This document shows positions 35,261 to 45,930 of a stretch of 64,000 nt of DNA, piece by piece. A program made the position numbers and the translations under genes. The notes beneath the pieces were generated by a model. The model was given only the letters and a program-made list of their open reading frames with translations. It did no database searches and was not told the origin of the DNA. Within the stretch, counting starts at the first letter, position 1, and each line of letters starts with the position of its first letter. Source of the stretch: Acanthamoeba lenticulata (Eukaryota; Discosea; Longamoebia; Acanthamoebidae); the NCBI GenBank assembly GCA_002179805.1, contig NAVB01000136.1, positions 41,314 through 105,313 of the forward strand. The letters run 5' to 3'.

Positions 35261-37864
35261 ATGAGCAGTAAGGAAGAGACGCTCGAGGCCTTTCAGAGCA
35301 TCACTGGAGCGGACGAGTCCACGGCACGATGCTTCTTGGAGTCCTCCAACTGGAACCTTGAGGTACCTCACGTCCACTTCTTGGCCAGCTGCTTCTTCCT
35401 TTGTTTTCTTACAACGCGTGACTTGTGGCCAGGCGGGAATAACCACGTTCTTCGACCACGGGGGCGTCAGCCCCACTACGACTGCGCCCGCGGCCGGCCT
35501 TCCACTCTTTGAAAAGAGCGGCAAGGGAGCCCACCACAATGAAGTGCAATTGTACGTTTGGACATGCCCCGTCTATCCAACGCGCCCCTCACAGCTAACA
35601 AATTGTTATTGGACAAACGATGTAGAGAAGCCGAGCTCGCCAAGATGAAGGAGGACTATGAGCGCCTGAAGGAGATGCTCGCGGTCTACGAGAAGCGGGA
35701 GCGGAAGCAGCGCGACAAGGAGCGCGAGGACGAAGAAGCGCGCCGCGAGCTGGAGGAGGACGAGGGCGCCAGCCGGGCCGTGCCCACCCTCCCCGCCCAC
35801 GAGCGCCAGCGCGCGCGTCAGGCCTTCCGCAAGCTCGCCGCCGTCGGTGCCGCAGGCTCGCAGTCTCGTCAGCAACAGCAGCAACAAATACAACTGCCCG
35901 CACGCCACCTGCAGACGCTGGCCTTCATGCTGGGCGTGGGCCTGACCAACGACCAGGCCGCGCGCACGGCCCGGGACCTGAGCCATACATATGGCGACGA
36001 GCGGGTCATCTCGTGGCCGCGTTTCCTGCGCTGGTGGGCCGCCGTGTGGGTCCAAGTGGACAAGCTCGGCAAGCGGCCCTCTGACTCGGAGCAGCAGGGC
36101 GTAGTGTGGAAGGACGTCGACCCGCGGGCCAAGCTGCAGCCCTGGACCGCCCTGCTGGCGCAGGCCTGGAGCCGCCAGAAGAATTCTGGCGTGGGCAGCG
36201 GTGGCCCGGAAGGCCCGCATTCGGTCACCATCGACATCGACGTGGAGGCCGGGGCCGCCTGTCCCCCGCCCGGTGGCTCGGCGCGCGCCCCGGTCGGACT
36301 CCAGGCCAAGCTGAGCGTCGCCCCCGAGCTCGGTACGTCCTTTGTTGTTGTCTCATGGACAGAGAGGCCGCTAAGCTCTGTGCTTGGCGCCACAGCCGCT
36401 GCCTGGCGGGCGGACCACCGGGCGCCGCGCGGAGAGGACGCCTGCCTGTCGTTCTCGTTCGCCGTACGTCACGAGATGGACAGCTTTGGAGTGGGCGAGC
36501 TGTCGGGCGCGCTCAAGGACATCCTGGCCGCGCTGCGCTTGCAGCTTCACTACTCGAGCTTTCTCGTTGAGGTCCTTCCCAAGCAGAACGCGGCAGAGAA
36601 CGAAAGCGAAGAGCGCCTCTTTCGCATTTCGCTCTTCTACGCCGACGTGGAGATGATACACGGACTGGCGGCCCTCGTGCTCCGCGGCCTCGAGGCGCAG
36701 GAGCTCGAGGCCACGCTCCACCTCGACAAGAGCGACGAGAACGAAGAAGACGACGACAACAGCGGCATCAAGGCCCGCGCGCGCCTCCACGCCAAGCTGC
36801 CGGCCCATCAGGCCATGGCCGCGCTGCACGCGCTCAAGGCCTACCGCAGCGCCAGCAACGCTGCCGGTGGAGTCCCGACCGAATCCGTGGCAGTCGGAGG
36901 AGGCGACAACGAACTGGCGCTGATGGGGAAGCTGCTCGACAAGCTGCGCCACTTGGCCCTGCGCTTCGAGTTTGCCGATCTGGCCGACGTCCTCGCCCAG
37001 TGGTGGCCAGGCTCGTCCTTCGGCTCTGCGTCGTCGTCGTCATCATCCTCGTCGGCTTCATTTGCGGCAGCCTTGTCCTCGTCATCGACGCAGCAGACAC
37101 AAGCAGAGAAGCAGAAGCTCACGTGGCGGTCGCTCAAGCAGTGCCTGTGCGGACGTCTAGCCCAGGCCACGCTCTCGACCCCGCCGCCGGCCGTCGAGGC
37201 CTACAGCGACATTGTCCACAAGCTGCGGGTAACCACTCCCCAGGCCTCCTCGACCATGCCCCCGCCTCGCCTGGCGTCACATGCATGTGGTGCTTGCAGG
37301 AGCTCGAAACGGTGGAGCTGCAAGCTGGCGATGCGGTGCTGCGAGTCGCGTTTGAGAACGCGCGCCTCGCGATGCTTCCCACCGGCGACGAGCTGCGCCT
37401 TGCCCAGCGTATCCCTCCCCTCCCTCCTTCCCCCGACTTTTGTCATTTGGTGCCGAAGCTCACTCGACGGCGGACGGCGCAGGCGAGCTGCGAGAGGCTC
37501 AGGCGGCAGACGCCAACCACGCGCCTTCCCACATGCGCCTCTTTTTCTTGGGCGACCACGGCGTCGGCAAGGTCGTTCTTCTTGGGTCGACCCTCCGGAT
37601 GTGCCTGATCTGACTTGATCATCGTCATCCTCTCCTTCTCCTTCGTCTCCTTCGTGGTATTGCTTCCTTCTCACCAGACGAGCTTCGTGATGACGGCCGC
37701 CAAGCACGCCTTCCGGCCAGGGAGTCTGCAGAAGAACGAAACCAGCGAGTTCACGCTCGTCATCGACGGCCTTCCCGTCGACGTCGGTACCTCAGCGCTC
37801 CTCACGTGTGCACGACCAGCACTCGCGGCTCCCATACATACTCACGCACGCACGCACGCACTCA

Positions 37865-37924
<60 letters not shown>

Positions 37925-38623
37925 TAGCGCTGTGCGACGTCACGTCGAAGCGGCAGTGGAGGATGGCGGTGGGCGCGGCGGACATGTTTGCCCTCTGCTT
38001 TGCCGTGGACGACCCGGCTTCCTTCGCCTCTGTGCAGAACACGGCACGATGACCGTCTTCTTCTCCTTCTTCGTCTTCTTGGTGAATAACACAACAACCC
38101 ATGTGGCCTCATGCAACGTGCAGTGGGCGGCCAAGATCCAGACCCAGCCGGCGAGGCCGTTCATTGTTCTCGCGCTCAAGACGGACATGCGACACGTCGT
38201 GGGCTCCCTCGCCGTCTCCGAGGACGAGGTGCGTGTGTCTGTTGGGGTTGGGCTGTGGAGGTGGTGGTCATGTTCTCCTCGACGTCGTTCCTCACGCTGG
38301 CGATGCAGGGGCGTAGGATGGCCGAGGAAGTCGGCGCACAGGCCTACGTCGGTGCGTTTCCTTTGTTCTTTGCCAAAGCGTCAACACAAGCACACACACA
38401 CACACGCCCGTGCTTGAAGCTGACGGTCGTCGACGACGCACAGAGGCATCGGCCCTGGAGATGAGCGGCTTGGCGGCGCCCATCCTCGAGGCCTATCGCG
38501 TACGTCGTTGCGCTCAATGCTCAATGCAAGTGGCGATTACTGGCTCATCTCATGGGAGCGTCGTTGGTTGGCTTGACTGGACAGGGCCGTGTACGGTTCT
38601 CCTACTCTGGACCATCGACGTGA
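35261..38623 (+). CDS. UBA-like / coiled-coil protein with C-terminal Rho-like GTPase domain
   Basis: Twelve exons (35261-35362, 35433-35551, 35626-36332, 36396-37228, 37300-37408, 37483-37571, 37678-37786, 37928-38043, 38124-38228, 38309-38351, 38444-38499, 38585-38623) give about 808 aa. Residues 1-45 match a UBA-like fold (TLEAFQSITGADESTARCFL, ESSNWNLEAGITTFFD). A coiled coil (KMKEDYERLKEMLAVYEKRE) and a helical region with a Ser-rich linker follow. Residues about 640-808 form a small GTPase: P-loop GDHGVGKTSF, ALCDVTSKRQWR in place of DTAGQE, FALCFAVDDPASFASVQNTW, LALKTDMR for the TKxD base motif and EASALEMSGL for the SA motif. The order and the SFxxV-W and GA-x-Y-x-E-x-SAL pattern are Rho-type. 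Switch II has lost the DTAG residues, and there is no CAAX box, so GTP hydrolysis may be impaired. Exon 8 most likely ends at a GC donor. Confidence 0.8.
37843..37924 (+). repeat. (CGCA)n microsatellite in intron 7 of the UBA-Rho gene
   Basis: About 20 copies of a 4-bp unit (CGCA), interrupted once near 37861, run right up to the acceptor CGCATAG. The host intron (37787-37927) is 141 nt, and the repeat makes up over half of it. Confidence 0.95.
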
Positions 38624-38975
38624 AAAGACCGTTCTTCTCGGATTGGTTGCGGGCATTTCTGCAAACGTCCGAGGAGAATTCACAAGCCACAAAACCAGGA
38701 TTTATGGTGGAGCCCGCCCGGACGGAAATTGATGTCGTTGGGCCGGACTTTCAAATACTTGCGATTGGACCACGAATTCGTCCAAGGCCATTTTCGAGGG
38801 GAAAGGGAGCCGGGCTTTTCCTCTGCCTTCTCTCGCTGCCCCGCACAGTCTTACACAGTTTCACAGCCCTCACGAGCAGTCAGCGTCGCAAGCCACGTAA
38901 GGCTTCCCATTATCGAGTTGTCCACGTTGTGGTGAGGCTTTCTGTCTACGTTCCCGTAAAAAATTGTACAGGAGG
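38624..38975. other. Intergenic region upstream of STEAP-like gene
   Basis: 352 bp between two plus-strand genes. It should hold the UBA-Rho 3' UTR and the STEAP promoter. No coding signal or TATA box is evident. Confidence 0.4.
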
Positions 38976-40739
38976 ATGAGACGTCAACCACTACGTTCAG
39001 GGCAGGACGAGGGCCGGGACTCGATGGCGCGAGTGGCCATCATAGGCACCGGAGCCTACGCTCAAGCTCTCGGGGCTCGCTTCGCCGCGGTCGGAATTGA
39101 AGTCGTCTACGGCAGCCGAAGCGCCGAACGACGACCAGACGAGGCAGCCGGAGGAGCCATGGCCCAACAGCAAGTTCCGTTGATGTTGCAGGGCTGCCCA
39201 GTGCGCGGCCCTTGCGCCGCGGCCAGTGGCGCCGACGTCGTCGTTTTTGCCATTCCCATCAGCGCTCACTCTGCCATGGCCGAGTGCATCGGCCGAGCCA
39301 TTGCCGGCCGCGGGACGGTTCTGATCGACGTCAGCAACAGCCCGCTCGAGTCATCTTCATCGTCCTGGCTTCGGGTTCCGCTGCGACTCGCCTCCAACAA
39401 CAAGAACGCATCCAACAAGGCCAAGCCCACCTCTGCCTGCCTTGCGCCCGGCTACACGGCCCTGCCCAGCCACGTAGAAAAACCACATCATCACACGTGC
39501 GAAGGCTGCGCCCAGGGGTGCAACTCGTCCTCGTCCTCGAACGCGGGTCTGGTCGACATCGAAGACCTAGCACCAAGGGATCACGTCCATTTGCATACGC
39601 CGGAAGCCGATGCCGACCAGCGCGATATCGAGGGCGGCGACGTCGTTGTGGACGAGGAGGAAGACTCTGAAGCGCTTTCCAACGCGGAACGCCTCCAACG
39701 ACTCATGCCCGACGTGGACGTGGTCAAGGCCTTCAACACGGTGTCGGCCTACACCCTCAAGTCCGGAATCGGGGCTCGTCTTGACGACCGTGTCCTCGTA
39801 TGCGGCGACCGCCCAGCGGCCAAGGAACTCGTCTCGCGGCTGATTCACGCCATCGGCATGCGGCCCGTGGACGCTGGTCCGCTGGCGGCCGCGCGCGAGA
39901 TCGAACGTCGCCCCTTGCAGCTGTTCGAGGAGTGGCGCACGGCCTTCTGGATCAGCGTGGTGCTCCTGCTCGCAGCCTATGCCTTCGTCGCCGTGCGCGA
40001 CGTGTGGCTGGCTGCCGGGCCCGGCGAGGCGCCGCGCTGGCGCGACCTCTTGCTGCTCAAGTTCAATGTCGTCATCGCCTGGCACGCGACGGCGCTCCTC
40101 ACGCTCACCTTTGGTGCTGGCGTGGTGGCGGCCCTCCGGCAGCTGATCACGGGCACCATGAAGCGCGCCTTCCCGCTGTGGCTCGACGCCTGGCTCCGGG
40201 CGCGCAAGGCCCTCGGCCTCCTGGGCGTGGGCTCGGCCGCGATGCACGCCGTCACGGCCGTCCTCACCAACTCGCTGTTCATCGACTGGCCCTACATCGA
40301 GTCGCGCGAAGGCACCGAGTTTCAGGGCTCCATGCTGGCCGCCATCCTCGCCCTCGGCGTCTACGCCGCGCTGGCCATCACATCGCTGCCGTCGGTGGCC
40401 GCGAGCCTGTCCTGGCGCGAGTGGGACTTTATGCAGTCCAAGCTGGGCCATGTGGGCCTCGCCCTGGCTTCTATCCACGTCCTCCTCATGAGCTTCGCCC
40501 TGGGCGACCTCCCCTCGAGCAGCGAAGGCGCCACGAGCGGCTTGTGGGCCGACCGCTACTGGCTGCCGCCCGTGTCGGTGCTCGCCTTCACGCCCGCGCT
40601 GGTCGTGCTGCTCCTCCGCCTGGCCATCGTCCTGCCGCCCCTCTCCTCCCGCCTAGCTCGCATCCGCGGCCTCGTCTCGTCGCCTCCCCCACAACAGCCC
40701 AAGGCCAAGCTTGCCCCCGCTACGCCCATCAACGCCTAA
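38976..40739 (+). CDS. STEAP-type metalloreductase (F420/NADPH-binding plus six-TM heme domain)
   Basis: One exon, 587 aa. The N-terminal Rossmann domain begins RVAIIGTGAYAQALGARF (GxGxxA dinucleotide motif) and continues with VVYGSRSAERR, DVVVFAIPISAH and VLIDVSNS, as in F420-dependent NADP reductases and STEAP proteins. VVKAFNTVSAYTL and GDRPAAKELVSRLIHAIGM complete it. The C-terminal half has about six hydrophobic spans; the heme-ligand region reads ARKALGLLGVGSAAMHAVTA and SKLGHVGLALASIHVLLMSF, close to the STEAP WLQxRKQLGLL ... H and LG-x-V-x-L-x-x-S-x-x-H motifs. STEAPs move electrons from NADPH across a membrane to reduce Fe(III) or Cu(II). Residues about 125-230 are an insertion containing HHHTCEGCAQGC and an acidic run, absent from animal STEAPs as I know them. 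The ATG at 38976 is first in frame; the one at 39024 starts nearer the Rossmann strand. Confidence 0.9.
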   Translation: MRRQPLRSGQDEGRDSMARVAIIGTGAYAQALGARFAAVGIEVVYGSRSAERRPDEAAGGAMAQQQVPLMLQGCPVRGPCAAASGADVVVFAIPISAHSAMAECIGRAIAGRGTVLIDVSNSPLESSSSSWLRVPLRLASNNKNASNKAKPTSACLAPGYTALPSHVEKPHHHTCEGCAQGCNSSSSSNAGLVDIEDLAPRDHVHLHTPEADADQRDIEGGDVVVDEEEDSEALSNAERLQRLMPDVDVVKAFNTVSAYTLKSGIGARLDDRVLVCGDRPAAKELVSRLIHAIGMRPVDAGPLAAAREIERRPLQLFEEWRTAFWISVVLLLAAYAFVAVRDVWLAAGPGEAPRWRDLLLLKFNVVIAWHATALLTLTFGAGVVAALRQLITGTMKRAFPLWLDAWLRARKALGLLGVGSAAMHAVTAVLTNSLFIDWPYIESREGTEFQGSMLAAILALGVYAALAITSLPSVAASLSWREWDFMQSKLGHVGLALASIHVLLMSFALGDLPSSSEGATSGLWADRYWLPPVSVLAFTPALVVLLLRLAIVLPPLSSRLARIRGLVSSPPPQQPKAKLAPATPINA

Positions 40740-40861
40740 TCGACTAGACCAGTAAATCTAATCGTCATCTTAGCATCTTGTAGAGCAATTAATCCTTGAA
40801 AAAAATGCAAAAATTAACAGTTCATTTGTTGGAGTTGTACACATCACACCAGTCATCAAGC

Positions 40862-43800
40862 TCAGTAGGTCTCGTCGGTCTTGCCGTCGGGGTAGTCCTC
40901 GAGGGAGAGGGTGACGGTGCCCGAGCAGTCGAGGTCCTGGTCGCGGTAGATGCCCACGAGGGCGTCGGCGCGCGAGTAGAAGGTGTCCTTGAGCGAGATG
41001 ACGATGCACTGCAGGCCGTCGTCCTCGACCCGCGACCTGATGTAGCGCACCACCTTGGCGATGTTGTGGTTGTCCAGCGCCGCGTCGACCTCGTCCAGCA
41101 CGAAGAAGGGCGACGGCTGGTAGCTGTGGATGGCGAACAAGAGCGCGAGCGCCGCCACCGTGCGCTCGCCGCCAGACAGCTGCTCGATATCGCGGAAGCG
41201 CTTGAGCGGCGGCATCGCGTTGTACTTGATGCCGTACAGGTAGGGCTCGTCCGGGTTCTCCAAGTTGAGGAAGGCCGTTCCGCCCACGTGCGACGTGCTC
41301 CTCGTCAGCGCCTTGTAGATGTTGTCGATGGTCTCCGCGATGTGGTTGTACGCCCTCATGAACCTGCGGACGGAAAAAAAGGAATTAATTTGATAATTTG
41401 ATAAATTTTAATTCTAAATTGACGAAAAATAAGAGGAAGAGGAAGACGAAGAGGAGGGTGGACGTACATGTCGTATCGTTCTTGTTTTTTGGCGGCAAAG
41501 CGCTCCGCGGCCTCCTTGGCGCGGGTCCGGGCAGCCTCGAACTCGTCTTCTGTGGTGCGCAGGCGTGACTCCATTTCGTTGAAGTGACCGAGGGCGCGCA
41601 GGTTAGGCGCCATCTTCTGCATGGCCAAGTTGATGGTCTGCAACTTCTCTTCAAACAGCTGCTTGACGCGCCCCTCCTCGTCCTTCGAGGTCTGTTCACC
41701 ATCACCGTCATCAACATCAACACCAACATCAATCAGCGTCTCCTTCATCACGAACAAAAGAATTGAATCATGATGACGTACGGTCTGGAGCTTCTTGGTG
41801 AGCTGCGTAAAGTCGAGACGGATGGCGTCCTCCTTCTCAGTCATCTCGCGCACGTCCTGCGTGCCCATGTCCATCTCCTCACTCGGGAACTCGACCCCGA
41901 GCGGCAGCGACTCTGCGTACAAAGCCAACAGCGCAGGTGATGAGTTGATATTTGTTCATAAAGAACTAAATAAGAAGTAAATAATACGACGGAGGCTTGA
42001 GCACCTTCGACACCTTCCTCGGTGACGCGGGGCAGCGGGATGTTGTCGACAGTGCAGCGCTGGTACAGGTTGTGCCTTCGCATTCGCAGCTGATCCATCT
42101 CCGTTTCCTGTGTTGCATTTCGCGACAATAAATTAATAGAATAAGAGAATTAATAAAATAAATAAACTAATTTAAAAAAGTAGGAAAAGGTGGAGGTACG
42201 AGAGTAGTGAGCTGCTTGTGGAGCTTGCCGGTCTGGTCGATGAGACCATTGAGCCGCTTTTTGATTTCCTGAAGCTCGGCCTCGAGGGCTTCGACCTCCT
42301 TCTTGGCCTCGTCGCGCTGGCGCTTGAGATCGTCGGTCTCCCCCTTCTCGCGGTCCTCGTCCTTCTGCAGGTCCTTCACGCTCTTCTCGAGCTTCTTCAG
42401 CGTGTCCTTGTCGTCCTTGATCCGCTCCTTGATCTGGTTGAGCGTCGTCTCCACATCCTTCTTCTGCTCGTAATTGAGCCTGCGCGCATGCGTCATGCAA
42501 GTTAATAACACCAACAACGACATCATCAACATGCGCATGAACAACGTACTGGTTCTCGAGGAGAGAAATCTGGCTGCCAAAGAGGAGACGCTTGGCGGCC
42601 TTTTCCTTCTCCCAGGCCTCACGCTTCTCCTCGTACTCGCGGATGTTGGTGACGCCGACTTGAGCACTGAAGTCCTTGAACAGCTTGTCCTCGATCTTGT
42701 TGATGCGCGCCGTCTGGGCGGCGATGGTGGCGTCGCGGCCCTCGATGGCCGTGGTCAGACGGCCCACCTGCTCCTCGAGCGACTCGATCTCGGCCTCGAC
42801 CGCCTCGCGCTCCTCGCGGGTGCGAGTAAGCTTGTCCTTGGTGAGGCCCAAGTCGATCTTGAAGTTGTCCAGCCGGCCCTGAAGGCCCTGGATCTGCGAG
42901 GCCAGTTGCTGTTCGCGTGTCACGCCGCGCAGCGTGCGGCCGACCTCGGTGAGCTCGGCCAGGTACTTGTCCCGCTTCTTCTTCAGGCCCTCGACCTTCT
43001 TCTCGTCCCATTTCTTGGCCTTGGCCCCGATCCCAGGCCCACCGGTCATCAGGCCCGACTTTCGGATCAGCGTTCCGTTCTTGGACACCGCTGCAGTGAT
43101 CATCAACATCAGCGTCATCACCATCACCATCGAGGTCAACACCAAGAGGATGGACGTACTGCGGAGAGGGTGAGCGCGGTCAAAGGCAAGGGCCTTGGCC
43201 TCGTCGAGCGTGTCGCAGTAGACGGTGTTACCCACGGCATAGAGGACGGCCTTCTGGATGCGACTGTCGTACTTGAGGAGGTCAATGACGAGCTTGGCCG
43301 ATCGGCTCGCACCCAGCTGCGTCCGCAGGCGCTCGTGGATGGGCTTCACCCGGAGCGAGCTCAGCGGCAAGAACGTGGCCGTGCCCACACGCTGCTCTTT
43401 CAGGTACTGCACACATGAACGACATCATCGTTTCATGAGTTTTTCTTTTCCATGGTCCCGGGACGCCGTGAGTGTGCATGCGTACGTTGATGCACTCTTC
43501 GGCCGTCTTGGCGTCGTCGACGACGATAGCCTCCATATTGCGGCCCAAGACCACTGACACAGCGACGTGGTGCTGTCGCTGAAGGGGCTCCACCAAATCG
43601 ACCTGATCGCATAACAAGGAGGGCCATGCACGGTTACCGTCCTGTGTGATAAGACGCGAGAGGTGTGGGAGACGTACCATGCGGCCAATAACGCCAGGGA
43701 AGATGCGCTTCATGCTTTCGAGGGCCTCGCGGAAGCGGAGCTCGCGCTGGTCGGAACGGATGTCGACCTTGGCCTCGTTAAGCTGCTCGTGAATCTCCTC

Positions 43801-45741
43801 GAGCTGGGCCATGAGCTTTTCCTGCTGCTCGCTAGCCGTCTTATTGGCCGCGGCGACGACGGAAAGCTCGTCCTCGAGCTCCTTCTTCTTGGCCTCGGTC
43901 TGGTCGATAAACTCTTGCACCTTGGCGTACCGTCGCTCGTACTGCTCCTCGGTCTCCTCCAGGTGCTTCTTCCGCGCCTGCAGGTCGCGCAGCTTGGCCT
44001 CGCTAGTGTCCTTCATTTCTGAGTCCAGCCTCTGCTGGCGCACCAAGCCCTCAAGCTCCTGCTTGATAGGCGCCGTCTGAGCGCCGGCCTTTTGCTTCCT
44101 GTACGAGCAGAGTCAAGTTTCGCTCCGAATTTACAGACGTGGCCGCGGCAGGAAGCGAACGTACCTGTCATTGTACTCTTCGAGCTGCTCGTCGGTAAGC
44201 ACCAGCTTTTCCTCGGCCTCCCGCTGCCTGACCTCGGCTTCAAAATCGTCGGCCCGCTTGCGCACATCAGCCAATTCCGTCTCCAGGGCAGACACTTCCT
44301 GACGCTGCTCATCGTGCTCGGTCTGCAGCTTCTTGACCGATTTTTTAGATGACTCAAGCCGCTGCGTGATGTGCGTGATCTCTTCGCGGTGCTTGATCAG
44401 GTCGGGCGACTGCAGGCCACACAACTCGCACAGTTAGCCAAATCACAATCAAGAATTAATTAGTATGAATGTTAGGAACCTTCTTGCGCAGCTCGCGCTC
44501 CTTCTGGCGCAGCTGCTTCTCAAGGTCAAGGGTTCTGTGGTGCGCCTTGGCCTGCTTGGCCTTCAGCTTCTTGAAGCGCTTATCCACATCGTCGCGCGAC
44601 TTGTCCAGGTCTTCGAGTTGCCTGTTGCCGTCCTCAACGAGCTTCCGGTCCTTCTCTAGACTCTTCTCTATGTGGAAGAACTGGAACAGCATGTACTCGA
44701 GCAGTGCGGCCCTCTGAATGCAGCAATCTCATAAGGTGATGATTCGCTAATCCACGAGCTGCATAGTGAAAGAACAAAAGCGAAGCGCACCTGTTTGTTG
44801 ACGAGGTCCTGAAATCGCTCGGCCTCTTCTTTCTGTTCTTTGTACTGTTTCTTCTCGGCGGAAATACCCTTCTTCTTCTGGAAGTTGAAGATGGTGTTTT
44901 CCTCAGCCTTCGTCTTCTCGTCGAGAAGCCGTTCATAGTCTTCGTGAAGTTGATCCGACCCGGAAATGGACTCAATGAGAGCCGTAAGTTCCTTTGGTGT
45001 CTTGGAGGCGATGCTCTCCACGTCTCCCTATTTGAATGAAAAACGAAAATGTCAAAGAATTCATGAGTAAACCATTCATTAAGCTTTATCCAAAGCAATA
45101 AGCTAATAAAACCAATGAAAAAAATAAAAATAAAAAGTGGAAGCACCTGGAAGACGAGGAAGTTGCGCGCTTTGACGAGAATCCCAAACTTCTGCAGGCG
45201 AGCATCGTAGGCCTCCCACGAGACCACTTTGCCGTTGATGGAGTACTCGCTTGCGCCAGCGGGTGTGATTTCGCGCCTGAACAACAGCTCGCGTTCTTCC
45301 TCAGCAGGACCGTGCAGGAAGACGAGCTGAACCCACGCCCGCTCTTCTTCACCGGCACCCTCTACTCGGTAGACAAGGTCCCTCAAACGTGTCCCACGAA
45401 GTTGCTTTGTCTTGATGCCGAGCACGAAACTCACTGCATCCATGAGGTTTGATTTGCCTGTACACATGAGAGAGAGTGTGTCAAAATAACGGTAGGCAGA
45501 ATGGGTGGGTAATTGTTGTCGCGTACCGGCGCCATTGGGCCCAATTACGGCAGTGAATTTGTGAAAAGGACCAATTGTTTGTTCACCTTTGTAAGATTTG
45601 AAGTTGAAAACCTGCACGTACCACGAAGTGCATGTCACGTGAGCATACCGTTGCCTACAAATAACGAAAAAATGTAGCCGCAAAACGATTCTTCCATAAA
45701 TCACTCACCTCAATTCGCTCTATCCGGCCGGATTGCGACAT
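40862..45741 (-). CDS. SMC1: Cohesin subunit SMC1
   Basis: Fifteen exons (45709-45741, 45527-45611, 45147-45457, 44791-45027, 44480-44713, 44165-44409, 43678-44098, 43486-43602, 43160-43406, 42550-43090, 42200-42479, 42005-42107, 41782-41912, 41468-41691, 40862-41363) total 3711 nt, exactly 1236 aa. The N-terminal ATPase half has VFNFKSYKGEQ and the P-loop GPNGAGKSN, which is split by an intron after the third glycine. Two long coiled coils flank a hinge (GVIGRMVDLVEPLQRQHHVA ... LLKYDSRIQKAVLYAVGNTV). The C-terminal ATPase half has the signature QLSGGERTVAALALLFAIHS followed by Walker B FFVLDEVDAALD. The N-terminal FNFKSYKG and FLGI/RGxxLRDLVYR features are SMC1 rather than SMC2-4. It forms the cohesin ring with SMC3 and kleisin for sister-chromatid cohesion and DNA looping. 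Confidence 0.97.
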
Positions 45742-45930
45742 AGCTGGTCAGAAATTGAATGGGCCAGTGCGCGATGCGGCCTCTCTCGATCCTCGTCTCT
45801 TGGTCCCTTTGGCTTTTTTCCCGCCACATTTTGGCGCCAACCGCAATTCATTCCCCGAAGTTGGCCAAATTTTTGCATTTTTTTTCTTCTCTCATTTTCC
45901 AGCAGCCTTTCCTCGCCTCCTCCCTGAGGC

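Noticed and set aside
37843..37924. Tandem repeat considered as a CRISPR or minisatellite array
   Set aside because: The unit is 4 bp with no spacers. It is a simple microsatellite inside an intron of a eukaryotic gene.
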